A stretch of DNA of 62,406 bases, from positions 1 to 62,406 of the forward strand of contig JAJXWH010000032.1 in the NCBI GenBank assembly GCA_021781745.1, given 5' to 3'. Positions 16,290-27,782 of this stretch are shown here, piece by piece. The notes under the pieces are model-generated. The model was not told the origin of the DNA. It was given only the letters and a program-made list of their open reading frames with translations, and made no database searches. Source of the DNA: Bacillota bacterium. Its GTDB lineage: Bacteria; Bacillota; Clostridia; Clostridiales; Clostridiaceae. Made by a program: the position numbers and the translations under genes. Position 1 is the first letter of the stretch; every line of letters starts with the position of its first letter.

Positions 16290-17261
16290 TTAAGTTTCAC
16301 CAATTACTTCACCTAATCGAGAAACATCATATCCACCCAAACTAGATACTTCCGCCTTAAATTCTTCTGATCTAATAATATCTAAAACAGCATTAACACC
16401 AGGTAAATTTAAATCCTCTTTTTTAATAATTAAATCATATTGTTCTTTTTGAAGTGGAACAAAATCAATATCTTTAACTTGATAAGATGCTTTTTCTGAA
16501 CCTAATCCAAAATCTGCTTCACCTCTTGCAATAGCACTAGCAACAGCAATATGTGCAAGGCATTCTCTTTCATAGCCTATAATACTTCTAGAAGGAATTT
16601 TCATCTCCTGTATTCGTTCATCTAATAAAACTCTTGTTCCGCTACCTTTTTCTCTATTTATTATTGTAATATCCTTTCTCCCTAAGTCATCCCATGACAA
16701 AATGTTTTTAGGATTTCCTTTTGCAACATAATATCCTACATTTATGTATGCTAGATTAATTAAAATACAAGGTGTACCTGGAAGCATTTTTTCAACAAAA
16801 GGAGTATTATATAATCCAGTTTTTCTATCCCACATATGTGCTGTTGCTATTGTAGCTTTACCTTTATATAGTGAGTAAAGACTATTATAGCTACCCTGAT
16901 AATATCTTAAATTATGAATACCACTAATACGCATTTCCAAATGACGTGATAATATGTCTAAAATTATATCTTGACCACAGATAATAAATTGAGATGCCAT
17001 ATTATAATTAGTAATATATGAATTATTAAGGCTTCCAATTAACTGAACAGTTTCTTTCTCCTTAAAATTATTTTCCTCATTATTTAATACAGTCTTTGTT
17101 TTATTTTTATATTCTTCTACATCCTTTAAATCTATACGTAATTTCTTTCCAACTTTATATGAATTAATGGAATTTTTCTTAATTAGTTCATATACAGTAC
17201 TCTTGGATATCTTTAACATGTCAGCAACTTCTTGGGGTGTTAGTGGGGTATTATTCTCCAT
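16290..17261 (-). CDS. One-component regulator: excisionase-type HTH plus binding-protein domain (copy 1)
   Basis: This protein of about 323 residues has an N-terminal helix-turn-helix (LTPQEVADMLKISKSTVYELIKK...YKVGKKLRIDLKDVEEYKNK), a linker, then a periplasmic-binding-protein-like domain from about residue 85 (FIICGQDIILDILSRHLE, TAHMWDRKTGLYN, INREKGSGTRVLLDERI). The latter resembles molybdate-binding domains of the COG1910 type but has no signal peptide, so it senses a cytoplasmic ligand, probably an oxyanion. It sits just downstream of vnfN. Four paralogues occur in this window. Start ATG 17261 follows GAAGG by 9 bases. Confidence 0.85.
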   Translation of the reverse strand: MENNTPLTPQEVADMLKISKSTVYELIKKNSINSYKVGKKLRIDLKDVEEYKNKTKTVLNNEENNFKEKETVQLIGSLNNSYITNYNMASQFIICGQDIILDILSRHLEMRISGIHNLRYYQGSYNSLYSLYKGKATIATAHMWDRKTGLYNTPFVEKMLPGTPCILINLAYINVGYYVAKGNPKNILSWDDLGRKDITIINREKGSGTRVLLDERIQEMKIPSRSIIGYERECLAHIAVASAIARGEADFGLGSEKASYQVKDIDFVPLQKEQYDLIIKKEDLNLPGVNAVLDIIRSEEFKAEVSSLGGYDVSRLGEVIGET

Positions 17262-17419
17262 AAAATGCATCCTTCTTTCCTAATGTAATACGATACTTTT
17301 ACTATAGCAATAAATACATGCCATTTCAATAACCTAGCAATAGGCCCCATTATGATAAATCCTCCGTCATGTTGCTTTAAATTTCTCAATAAATCCTCAA
17401 TATTTTATCAGTCTAAGGT

Positions 17420-18763
17420 TTACTTAAAACTTTCTGCCCAATCAATCTCCTTTGATCGATAAGCTCTTTCCCAATCATTCCCTATTATCTCTAACATATT
17501 AAGCATTCCATCATATCCCATATAAGCTCTATCAACATATACATCTCGGTTTGTCGGAGAAAAATTATCAAAAGCAAGTTTAATTCCAACTTCTTCTCCT
17601 ATATATTTCTCCCATGAAGAACCTATAATAGAATCTACATAAACAGATTTTAAAGCTTCTTTTATCTGATAGCCATCAACACCAAAAGCAACTTTCGGAT
17701 TAATACACAGTTCTTTTAATTCCTTATCTAGAATTTTACTCATTTCACTATTACTTGATCTTAAAAGTATTAACTCAGGAATCATTTCTAATTCCTTAAA
17801 TAACATTCTAACTAGGCCTATTCCCATGGTTGCATCGGCTGATATTGCTATCTTACAGTTACGATATCTTGGGATAATCATAAGCGCTCTTCTTCTAAGG
17901 ATGCTAATCACAGAATCTTCACCTTGTTTAATTAACTTCTCTACTCTTTTTTCAATTTTAAAATATTTTCCTAACTCCCTTAACCATCTTGCAGTATTTT
18001 CTAAACCAATAGGTAAAGGAATATCATTAAGTATTAATGGAACATTAAATTCTTCCTCCATCTTTTTACAGAATTTATACCCTACATCTTGACTCAGCAA
18101 AATATTTGCAGATGCTTTACTTGCATCTTTTAAATCTTCTAAAGAAATATCATATGGTATTACAGTTTGAACTCTTATTCCTAAAAAATCCAATGAACTC
18201 TTTAACCAATTTAAATCTGCCCACCACGTTGGATTTATGCTGCCTTGAGGAGCAATTATATTTACAGTATTAGCAATTTTATCTTCACTTTTTTCAATAA
18301 AATTCAATAATTCCTTAAGACCTATATCTATACCGTCATAAGCATTTCCTCTAAAACCACCTGCAAATACTGGTATTAATTTAGATTTAACTTCACTTTG
18401 AAGCGAATCACATAATCCTTTTATATCTTCACCAATAATATCTGCTGCACATGTTCCTACTACAAACATTACCTTTGTATTAAAAGTATTATCAGCTTCC
18501 TTTATAAGATTAGTAAGTTTTTCTGATGCACCTAAAATAATATCTGATTCAAATAATCTCGTACATCCTACCTTTCTCTTGGTAAAATCAACTTCATGAC
18601 TATCAAACGCAGATGCTACCGTAGATGAACACCCTTGAGGAGAATGTATTACAATGCTTACATCTTTTATTCCAGCTATTACACTTGAAACTCCTTCTAA
18701 AGCACATCCAATTAACGGATCTTTACTATGATTACAATTACTAAACTTTAACTCATCATACAT
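17420..18763 (-). CDS. vnfN: VnfN-like cofactor scaffold protein
   Basis: This protein of about 447 residues has the nitrogenase component 1 fold, with CALEGVSSVIAGIKD, HSPQGC, GTCAADIIGED and the C-terminal DRAYMGYDGMLNMLEII. With VnfE it should form the scaffold on which NifB-co matures to FeV-co. Start ATG 18763 follows GGAGAAGAGG and overlaps the end of vnfE by 16 bases in another frame, suggesting translational coupling. The assignment to VnfN rather than a diverged NifN rests on context with VnfD/G/K. Confidence 0.75.
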   Translation of the reverse strand: MYDELKFSNCNHSKDPLIGCALEGVSSVIAGIKDVSIVIHSPQGCSSTVASAFDSHEVDFTKRKVGCTRLFESDIILGASEKLTNLIKEADNTFNTKVMFVVGTCAADIIGEDIKGLCDSLQSEVKSKLIPVFAGGFRGNAYDGIDIGLKELLNFIEKSEDKIANTVNIIAPQGSINPTWWADLNWLKSSLDFLGIRVQTVIPYDISLEDLKDASKASANILLSQDVGYKFCKKMEEEFNVPLILNDIPLPIGLENTARWLRELGKYFKIEKRVEKLIKQGEDSVISILRRRALMIIPRYRNCKIAISADATMGIGLVRMLFKELEMIPELILLRSSNSEMSKILDKELKELCINPKVAFGVDGYQIKEALKSVYVDSIIGSSWEKYIGEEVGIKLAFDNFSPTNRDVYVDRAYMGYDGMLNMLEIIGNDWERAYRSKEIDWAESFK

Positions 18764-20277
18764 TTTCCTCTTCTCCTTTCCCCATACATAGTGCAATCCG
18801 GAAGATCACTTCCAAGTTTAGAAGTAAGTGAATTTGAAGTTAATCCTACACTTTCTTCTGGAAATACTATTTTTTTGAACATTGCACTCCTCTCTCTAAA
18901 AGAATACTGAAGTGCTGTGTTAATACACTTCGCCACCTTCAATGCACCTTTAAAACCAAATCTAGGTCTATTTAAGATTGCATTTAAATCAACAACAGGA
19001 ATCTTAGGAAAACTTAGGGAAGAACCAAAATAAACTGTAGTTTCCGGATTTAAATCACCAATAAAACTCATTAATTCTTCTTCAGTTTGTTTCATAGATT
19101 CATATTTTCCAAAAGCCAAGGTTCCTTTAGTAATTAATATTTTAGGATCCATACCTGTCTCTAACAAATAATCTATACTAGTTTGTCTTGCATCAGTGCT
19201 CCAAGGATGAAAATTATATATTATTGGATCCATTTCAAAATCTCTTTCTAACATATGTGCAATGGATAAACATTTTACAGCATCATGTCCTTCTATTATT
19301 GCTGTTTTTCCTTTTAACTTTTCCTTAGCTTCTTCAAATTCTTGTTTTATTTCTTCAAATTCTTTCTTTATTAAAGCCTCCGCTTCAGCTTCCATGTGTA
19401 AGTATTTTGCCGCACCCTTAAGCCACTTTTTTGTAGCTTCGATACCATAAGGTAGTATTGTAGAATTTAATGGTGTATTAAACTCTTTTAGCATGGTATT
19501 TCCCATAGCATAGCCAATGTCTAAACATAAAGCACAATTTACTGCTACACTTGGTGCTCTCTTTAGTTCTTCCAAGGTACAGTTACCAGCTATAATAGAA
19601 TTAACCTTTGCTCCCATTTCAGTTACAAGCCTAATTAATTCTTTAACATCTGTCTGAACCTCAGTTCTCTCAGCTCCCATCTTTCCACCAACAATATTTA
19701 CTGAGTGTTTTAATTCTTCCTTTAATTCTTCACTTGGAGGATCCATAAGCTTTACCATCTGTTCAAAAACTAAGTCAAATCCACTTCTGTATTCCCCTGC
19801 AAATCCTTCACAATGTATCGCCATAATTTCTGCATCTATTTCTTTGCTCTTTTTTTCAACAATTGCATCTATATTATCTCCTATAATGCCTGTAGCACAA
19901 CTTGATGCTACAAAAATCACATCAGGATGATATTTTTCATCTACTTCTGAGATTGCTCCATCTAACTCTTTATCACCGCCATAAACTACCTTTTTTTCAT
20001 CCATATTAGTACTTATGACAGGTTCATATAATGATCCACTATTTCGTGAATTTGTTAACTTATAAGTTTTTTTAACTCCATAAGCACAGCCGCTAGGACC
20101 GTGTGTAATAATAACAGAATTATTTATTCCACTTAATATTTTGGTTGCTGTCCAAAATTTACAAGGACGTGTATGACTACCTTGAAGACTTGTTGGAATT
20201 TTTCCTTCCTTTGCTAACCTATACAGTTCACTTAATCTTCCTTGAAAAACTACATTACTATCTGATTTTGTACTCAT
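18748..20277 (-). CDS. vnfE: VnfE-like cofactor scaffold protein
   Basis: This protein of about 509 residues has component 1 features: RPCKFWTATKIL, HGPSGCAYG, SSCATGIIGDN and NCALCLDIGYAMGN, corresponding to cluster-ligand Cys positions. The distal His ligand motif of catalytic D subunits (GHAYHNGPY in VnfD) is absent, as expected for a scaffold. The C-terminal tail of about 60 residues (after FKGALKVAKCINTALQYSF) is longer than usual. It follows the ZIP gene by 90 bases and a GCTGCCC stem-loop. ATG 20277 is preceded by AAGGAGG. Confidence 0.78.
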   Translation of the reverse strand: MSTKSDSNVVFQGRLSELYRLAKEGKIPTSLQGSHTRPCKFWTATKILSGINNSVIITHGPSGCAYGVKKTYKLTNSRNSGSLYEPVISTNMDEKKVVYGGDKELDGAISEVDEKYHPDVIFVASSCATGIIGDNIDAIVEKKSKEIDAEIMAIHCEGFAGEYRSGFDLVFEQMVKLMDPPSEELKEELKHSVNIVGGKMGAERTEVQTDVKELIRLVTEMGAKVNSIIAGNCTLEELKRAPSVAVNCALCLDIGYAMGNTMLKEFNTPLNSTILPYGIEATKKWLKGAAKYLHMEAEAEALIKKEFEEIKQEFEEAKEKLKGKTAIIEGHDAVKCLSIAHMLERDFEMDPIIYNFHPWSTDARQTSIDYLLETGMDPKILITKGTLAFGKYESMKQTEEELMSFIGDLNPETTVYFGSSLSFPKIPVVDLNAILNRPRFGFKGALKVAKCINTALQYSFRERSAMFKKIVFPEESVGLTSNSLTSKLGSDLPDCTMYGERRRGKCMMS

Positions 20278-20302
20278 AACATTCATCCTCCTTACTTTTA
20301 AT

Positions 20303-20344
20303 GCTGCCCCAATTAAAAACTAATTGGTTTATATATAGGGCAGC
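20303..20344 (-). promoter_or_regulatory. Intercistronic stem-loop before vnfE
   Basis: GCTGCCC/GGGCAGC inverted repeat with inner AATTAG/CTAATT. No U-tract follows, so it is more likely an mRNA processing or stability element than a terminator. Confidence 0.45.
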
Positions 20345-20367
20345 GACTTGAAATTTAAATATCCATT

Positions 20368-21045
20368 TTAAACTAATAAACAGGATATTCCACCAATAAC
20401 CATTCCTGTGGCTAAAACACTAGCCATCTTTGGCATTGAAAGTTTAGCATTTTCATTATTTCTACTTTTATATGCATCTGATACAACTATAAATATTGCT
20501 CTAGATACAGTAAATAAGATTATTCCTGCTACAAAGGACATTATTGGTTGATCAATCTCTTCAGGTATAACAATTAACGCTCCTATTGGTATTAATAAGC
20601 CTACTATAGATGACATAATAAATCTAGTTTTGTCTTTAACCCCATCTAGTAATGCAAAAGTCGCCATTCCTTCTGGAAGCTTATGCAATACTGCCCCTAC
20701 TAGTATAAGTGGTGACATTGTACTACATAAAGTTTTCAAAACTACGCCTTCACAAAAGTTATGAAATCCCATTCCTACAACTGAAGTATAACTGCCTGCT
20801 TTCTTTAGAAACTTTGTTATACTAAACATAACTATTATTCCAATCCCGCATATTATAAAACCTAGTGAAAAATTTTCTGTTGAATCTGGTAATATATCCA
20901 TTAATACAATTGCAAATGCAAATCCTAAACCCAGACACGATAAAGTAATTCTTCTAATGGAGTTCTTTGTTTTATAAAATATAAATGCACCTGTCAGCTC
21001 TGCAATTACTAAAATTAGTATTAATATAATAAGTTTTATATCCAT
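20368..21045 (-). CDS. ZIP-family metal transporter
   Basis: This protein of about 225 residues has seven to eight membrane segments and the ZIP signatures GFHNFCEGVVLKTL in TM4 and HKLPEGMATFALL in TM5 (the metal-transport His/Glu). The family moves divalent metals such as zinc, iron or manganese into the cytoplasm. Its place between vnfK and vnfE, inside the V-nitrogenase gene run, is unusual and suggests supply of iron or another metal. Start ATG 21045 is nine bases after AGGAGG. Confidence 0.85.
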   Translation of the reverse strand: MDIKLIILILILVIAELTGAFIFYKTKNSIRRITLSCLGLGFAFAIVLMDILPDSTENFSLGFIICGIGIIVMFSITKFLKKAGSYTSVVGMGFHNFCEGVVLKTLCSTMSPLILVGAVLHKLPEGMATFALLDGVKDKTRFIMSSIVGLLIPIGALIVIPEEIDQPIMSFVAGIILFTVSRAIFIVVSDAYKSRNNENAKLSMPKMASVLATGMVIGGISCLLV

Positions 21046-21079
21046 AATAATCATCCTCCTAAATTGTATTTTTAATATG

Positions 21080-21113
21080 GAATATGTCCTAATACCTTAA
21101 TTAGGACATATTC
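21080..21113 (-). terminator. Stem-loop after vnfK
   Basis: Perfect 14-base inverted repeat GAATATGTCCTAAT/ATTAGGACATATTC between vnfK and the ZIP gene. It lacks a U-tract, so it may mark the 3' end of a stable vnfHDGK message rather than full termination. Confidence 0.45.
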
Positions 21114-21164
21114 TCTATATATAAAATTGTGAGATTTTATCAGTTTTTATAATAAGTATGTTTT

Positions 21165-22550
21165 TTACCAAACATTTAATACCCATTCTCTTTCATGCTT
21201 ATATTCCATATGTGAGAATAATGCATTTGCCATAGTTTCAGCTAAATATATAGCACCATTATATCCAACAACTGGATTTCTATATATCCCAGCTCTATCA
21301 AAAGTAGGGAATCCTACTCTAACCATAGGAATTTCATTATCAATAGCAACATATCTACCTTTTGAATGTCCCATGATTAAATCTACTTCTACTTCTTTAT
21401 TTTTTATTCTACTTTCTAAATCCCAAAGGTCAGCATTAGTAATGATTTGCATATCAAAATCAACTTTATTTTTCAATTCTTCAATTCTTGGATCTTTAGA
21501 ATATCCTTTATTATCATCACCTAATAATAATAATATAGGTTTCATTTCACATTCTAAGCAGAATTCTGCTAATGCTAAAACTAAATCCGGATCACCATAA
21601 ATAGCAACTTTTTTATCAGCAAAGAACATGTGAGCAAGGTCAGCTATTGCATCAATTGCTTTACCACGTTCTATAGCTAAAGATTGTGGTACTTTTCTAT
21701 CCGTTAATTTTGTTAAATTCATTAAAAATTTATCTGTATTTTTAATTCCTATTGGCATACTATCAATTACTGCTGGTACCTTAAACTTAGTTTCTAAAGT
21801 TTTAGCTGCTTTACCACCTTCATACTTACATAAAACTACTGAAGCTTTTGCATTAGCACTGTCTTCTAAATCTTCAACAGTAGTGCTACCATATGCAAAT
21901 GAATCCTTACCTGGCATAGTTGGAGCATCAAAACTCTCAGTATCCATCAAAAAATTACCTTCGATTTGCATTTCTTTGAATATATGTTTAACTTCTTTTA
22001 CATCTCCTGGGTTTACCCAACCAGTAAACACATTGATTTTATTATTTTTCTTGCCTTCTTTAGCTACTTTTGTTACAATGTCATTAATAGCATTATCGTA
22101 ACCAGTTATTTGGCTTCCGGTATAACTTGGTGTGTGGACTGGTACTAATATTATATTACGTTCAGGGAATTCCTTCTTAATTCTCTTTTCTAATTTTAGT
22201 ACTAATCCATCTACATCATCACCTATTGTTTCTGTTGAACATGTTGTTATAATTGGAAGAATCCTTAAATGTGGATATCTACCTATCATAGTGATTACAG
22301 CTTCCTCAGCTTGAACAAGTCCTCCAAAAACAGCAGTACTCTCATGAACTGATGATGAAGCGATATCAAAGTTCTCATTAAAATGTTGTGCAAATAATAG
22401 TCTTACGAACATACAACATCCTTGTCCACCATGTACTAGTGGTATGCAATCTTTAATTCCTATACCTACAAATTGAGCACCCGCAGGTTGGCAAGTGAAT
22501 ATAGGATTTATTATTCCTTTTCTTTCTTTTTCCTGTAAAGAACAAGACAT
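21165..22550 (-). CDS. vnfK: Vanadium nitrogenase beta subunit VnfK
   Basis: This 461-residue protein starts without the long N-terminal extension of NifK. P-cluster Cys are in CQPAGAQFVG, HGGQGCCMFVR and TTCSTETIGDD. The C-terminus GHSKGRYVAIDNEIPMVRVG and WVLNVW is typical of alternative-nitrogenase K subunits (VnfK/AnfK). It forms the VFe protein with VnfD and VnfG. The VnfK label follows from the VnfD assignment; the sequence alone lies between VnfK and AnfK. Confidence 0.88.
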   Translation of the reverse strand: MSCSLQEKERKGIINPIFTCQPAGAQFVGIGIKDCIPLVHGGQGCCMFVRLLFAQHFNENFDIASSSVHESTAVFGGLVQAEEAVITMIGRYPHLRILPIITTCSTETIGDDVDGLVLKLEKRIKKEFPERNIILVPVHTPSYTGSQITGYDNAINDIVTKVAKEGKKNNKINVFTGWVNPGDVKEVKHIFKEMQIEGNFLMDTESFDAPTMPGKDSFAYGSTTVEDLEDSANAKASVVLCKYEGGKAAKTLETKFKVPAVIDSMPIGIKNTDKFLMNLTKLTDRKVPQSLAIERGKAIDAIADLAHMFFADKKVAIYGDPDLVLALAEFCLECEMKPILLLLGDDNKGYSKDPRIEELKNKVDFDMQIITNADLWDLESRIKNKEVEVDLIMGHSKGRYVAIDNEIPMVRVGFPTFDRAGIYRNPVVGYNGAIYLAETMANALFSHMEYKHEREWVLNVW

Positions 22551-22601
22551 ACTTTCACCTCTTCTCCTAAATTAATGCTTTTGTGTTTTTTAATATTACT
22601 G

Positions 22602-22943
22602 TTAATAGTATGAAACATTAAGCTCTCCATTTAATGAATTTGTAACGGTAACATCAATTAATTTCCCTTTAACTCTATCAATTAATTCTGTAACGCCTTT
22701 TTCATTTAAACCTTCAATAAATTTCAAGTCTCTTTTTATATCATTGACAACAATTTTAGCTTCACTATAATAATGTTTATCTGTTAAGCTGTCACCTAAA
22801 GAACACTTTCCAGTTATTAGTAGTTCTTTTGCTGCGTCTAAAATACCGTTAATGTTGTTTTCTCTATCCCAATTTCTTGAATAGAATTGCCATAAATATT
22901 TTTTTTGAATATATTTATATAATTCATTTACATTACTTTCCAC
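22602..22943 (-). CDS. vnfG: Vanadium nitrogenase delta subunit VnfG
   Basis: This protein is 113 residues when started at GTG 22943, which has AGAGG eight bases upstream; a longer frame from a TTG at 22961 has no ribosome site. Motifs LWQFYSRNWDRENNING and LIDVTVTNSLNGELN mark the delta subunit found only in V and Fe-only nitrogenases. It lacks the N-terminal extension of AnfG, which supports VnfG. It lies between vnfD and vnfK as usual. Confidence 0.92.
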   Translation of the reverse strand: MESNVNELYKYIQKKYLWQFYSRNWDRENNINGILDAAKELLITGKCSLGDSLTDKHYYSEAKIVVNDIKRDLKFIEGLNEKGVTELIDRVKGKLIDVTVTNSLNGELNVSYY

Positions 22944-22967
22944 AATCTTCACCTCTCTCAATAAGTA

Positions 22968-24386
<1,419 letters not shown>

Positions 24387-24405
24387 CTACACCTCCTATT
24401 ATTTT

Positions 24406-25251
<846 letters not shown>

Positions 25252-25387
25252 TTAATATAGTTTAATAATTTTAATATATATTTTAATCATTATAATTAAG
25301 AAGTAATACTATTGACTAAAAATATCATTTTTCAATAATATAAATCTTATTATTTTAATGATGTAAAATCTAATAATTATAAAATAT

Positions 25388-25624
25388 ATGCGCCGTTGCA
25401 CTTAACTTATATGAAGTTTTAATTTTTGTATCTTAATTACACAAATTTAAATATACGTCGTTGTATATGGAAAATTTTTCGATTTGATTAAGAACAAATT
25501 CTGTATGTTATAACTACTTAAGTTACTTAACTATACATCTTTGTATAATAGAAGTATTTAGAATTATACTTTTAAGATAATGCGTTATAACTATCTGAGA
25601 TTGTAATTATACGCCTTTGTATAA
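25388..25624 (-). promoter_or_regulatory. vnfH leader with four AAnGnn hexaloop hairpins
   Basis: On the minus strand in transcription order: TTATAC-AAAGGC-GTATAA (25624-25607), TATAC-AAAGAT-GTATA (25547-25532), ATATAC-AACGAC-GTATAT (25468-25451), GTGC-AACGGC-GCAT (25401-25388). Every six-base loop has A1 and G4. The first three are each followed by an alternative hairpin reusing the 3' arm (for example GTATAGTTA with TAACATAC), but none ends in a U-tract. Confidence 0.75.
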
Positions 25625-25763
25625 GAAATTTTATTTTACTAAACAAAATATGATTAATTTGTTTATTTGTATGCTGTTCTACTATATCACATTTAATCAC
25701 ATTTCGTTTAGTTTTGTGTGGAAATAAATAACGATTGTGCTATTTATTTATGATCTTGTAGTT

Positions 25764-25792
25764 ATTTTACGTTCAATTTTATAGTTTGTCAA
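25764..25792 (-). promoter_or_regulatory. vnfH promoter, proximal
   Basis: TTGACA (25792-25787), 17-base spacer, TAAAAT (25769-25764), followed by AACTACAAG. It is 111 bases from a near copy. Confidence 0.7.
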
Positions 25793-25874
25793 TAGTTTTT
25801 TATTTATTTTTCCACTTAGTTTTGTTTCATATATTTTAGTACAATTTGATGTCATTTAATTTGACTTTGTAGTC

Positions 25875-25903
25875 ATTTTACGGGTATTTTTTGTTAATGT
25901 CAA
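25875..25903 (-). promoter_or_regulatory. vnfH promoter, distal
   Basis: TTGACA (25903-25898), 17-base spacer, TAAAAT (25880-25875), followed by GACTACAAAG. The -10 and downstream bases repeat those of the proximal promoter. Confidence 0.65.
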
Positions 25904-26096
25904 CATATTTTTGATTAATTTTTCCCATATTAGTAAGTTTGTTTGCAGTTAAAATTAATTATATGTAGCAAAAACTAGTTGATTTTATGCATTATACCTT
26001 CTATAATTATAACAATACATCACGTTTAGACCAATTTCATACATTGCGTCTGAGTTAATTGTATATTAATATATTATTTTTAGGAGAGTGATTTAT

Positions 26097-26732
26097 ATGA
26101 ATTCAATTGCAGTTTTATTAAATGATAATAGTGAGACATGCTCTTGGCTAGACACTGGAGAAATTAAGCTTTATAAAAAAGAAAATGAAGAATGGATAGA
26201 ATCTAAAAGTCTGCCATATTCTATTTCAACTAATAGCAGTATCGTTAATATAAGAAAAAACTTATCAAACTTAATAGAAAAACTAGATGACTGTAAAGTA
26301 TTAGTAGCAAAAGAGGTTTCCGGACAGCTATTTAGTATTTTAGAAGCATATTGTTTCAATGTTTATGAAATTAACGGAACTCCAAGTGATTTCTTAGATT
26401 CTGTATTAATTTCTGAAACCAAACTTCAGAAAGAAGAAGCCCTCTTAGCATCTCAAGCCACAAACAAATTTTTCCCTGAAAAAATAGATAAGTACGGAAA
26501 TTACACTATAGATCTAAAAAAACTATTACAAGAAGATGGAACAGTTTCATCTAAGCAAATTTTAATCCCTTTTTTAAAAGAGGAGGAATTTGAAAGTTTA
26601 GAAGTCGTTTGTGATCATGTCCCTAAATGGTTTGACAGAGAATTAGCTAATATGGGCTACAACTATCATACTATTATTCGTAAAGACGGTAATATCAGTG
26701 TATCAATTTTCCCTACGCGCAACTCAAAATAA
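26097..26732 (+). CDS. AnfO-family nitrogenase accessory protein (vnf-side copy)
   Basis: This protein of about 211 residues resembles the AnfO family known from Fe-only nitrogenase loci: IAVLLNDN near the start, a central KLDDCKVLVAKEVSGQLFSILEAYCFNVYEINGTPSDFLD, and a C-terminal DHVPKWFDRELANMGY. It is cytoplasmic with no signal peptide. Its biochemical role is unknown. It is transcribed away from vnfH and is followed after 56 bases by a repeat protein; the same gene pair recurs at 52273-53831. Start ATG 26097 is favoured by AGGAGAG. Confidence 0.7.
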   Translation: MNSIAVLLNDNSETCSWLDTGEIKLYKKENEEWIESKSLPYSISTNSSIVNIRKNLSNLIEKLDDCKVLVAKEVSGQLFSILEAYCFNVYEINGTPSDFLDSVLISETKLQKEEALLASQATNKFFPEKIDKYGNYTIDLKKLLQEDGTVSSKQILIPFLKEEEFESLEVVCDHVPKWFDRELANMGYNYHTIIRKDGNISVSIFPTRNSK

Positions 26733-26788
26733 AAAATTAATTAGATTAGGCATTTTATTTAATTATATAATGTAGAGGAGGACTAATA

Positions 26789-27757
26789 ATGGAGACTTTT
26801 GTAACTAATTATGGAGAAATTTCAGGAATATCTAGTTATAACTTATACGAAAATGGTAACTTAAAAGATTGTACTACTAAAAAACCTAATGTTTTAAAAA
26901 CAAAATACGGAGCTCTAATTCCTCAATACGACTATATTGATATTAGACGTAAGTATATTAAATCAATTTCATTTTATCCAGATGGAGTAATTCAACGCAT
27001 ATCATTAAATGAACAAGCACCAATCAAAACATCTATAGGAATTATAAACTCTGAATTAATTACATTCTACCCTAATGAAAATATCAATAGAATTTTCCCT
27101 TTAAACGGACAGCTTTCTGCTTATTGGGACGAGGAACAAGAATATAACTTAAGCAAAGAAATAAGCTTAACCTTTCCTTTTGGAAATTATAATTTAAGAA
27201 CAACCGGAATATATTTTTACGAAAACGGTAATGTTAAAGGCTTCTCACTATGGCCAAACGAAAGATTAGAAATAGATACGCCTCTCGGCATACAATCAGT
27301 TCGACTTGGTATTTCACTTTATGAAAACGGAAATATAAAAGCTTTCGAACCAAGCGCCCCAATTTCCATTTCAACTCCAATAGGAAATATTTTAGCATTT
27401 GATGCAAATAATTACACATTCTTTAAAGAAATAAAATCAGTTAATTTTTCAGAAGATGGTTATATCGAATCTCTTCTTTCATCAAAGAATAAGGTTACAG
27501 TAATTGATTCTCATAAGAAAGTTTATGAATTCGAGCCAAAATCTTACGATGATCTTGGCAATGGTGATTTTTATATTTATCCGTTAAAAATAAGCTTCTT
27601 CGATACTTCAGTTTCATTTAACGATGGTATTAAATTTGAAATCGAAGAATGCACCTTTATAGTTGAAGAGCTTCAATTAGCCGATGCTCCTAAATGTACA
27701 AGCGATTGTTCAACTTGCGGGGCTGCTTGTTCACCCGGCGGCATTTCAATTATATAA
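26789..27757 (+). CDS. MORN/YwqK-like repeat protein with Cys-rich tail (vnf-side copy)
   Basis: This 322-residue protein is built from repeats of the form [ST]-[FL]-Y-x-[ND]-G-x-[IV]-[KQ] (SFYPDGVIQ, YFYENGNVK, SLYENGNIK, NFSEDGYIE) spaced about 40-50 residues, likely beta-hairpins. The C-terminus CTSDCSTCGAAC (C-x3-C-x2-C-x3-C) could bind metal or Fe-S; the paralogue at 52273-53202 lacks it. No signal peptide. It is co-transcribed with the AnfO-family gene and ends at a strong terminator. No function is known to me. Confidence 0.75.
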   Translation: METFVTNYGEISGISSYNLYENGNLKDCTTKKPNVLKTKYGALIPQYDYIDIRRKYIKSISFYPDGVIQRISLNEQAPIKTSIGIINSELITFYPNENINRIFPLNGQLSAYWDEEQEYNLSKEISLTFPFGNYNLRTTGIYFYENGNVKGFSLWPNERLEIDTPLGIQSVRLGISLYENGNIKAFEPSAPISISTPIGNILAFDANNYTFFKEIKSVNFSEDGYIESLLSSKNKVTVIDSHKKVYEFEPKSYDDLGNGDFYIYPLKISFFDTSVSFNDGIKFEIEECTFIVEELQLADAPKCTSDCSTCGAACSPGGISII

Positions 27758-27758
27758 T

Positions 27759-27782
27759 AAGAGTGGCTAAGCCACTCTTTAG
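27759..27782 (+). terminator. Intrinsic terminator
   Basis: AAGAGTGGC/GCCACTCTT with a 3-base loop, immediately after the repeat-protein stop, followed by TTT. Confidence 0.75.

Noticed and set aside
25388..25624. The four dyads as DNA operators for a dimeric repressor
   Set aside because: The central six bases keep an AAnGnn pattern in one orientation, and the same pattern occurs in other leaders with unrelated stems, which fits an RNA loop better. DNA binding is not excluded.
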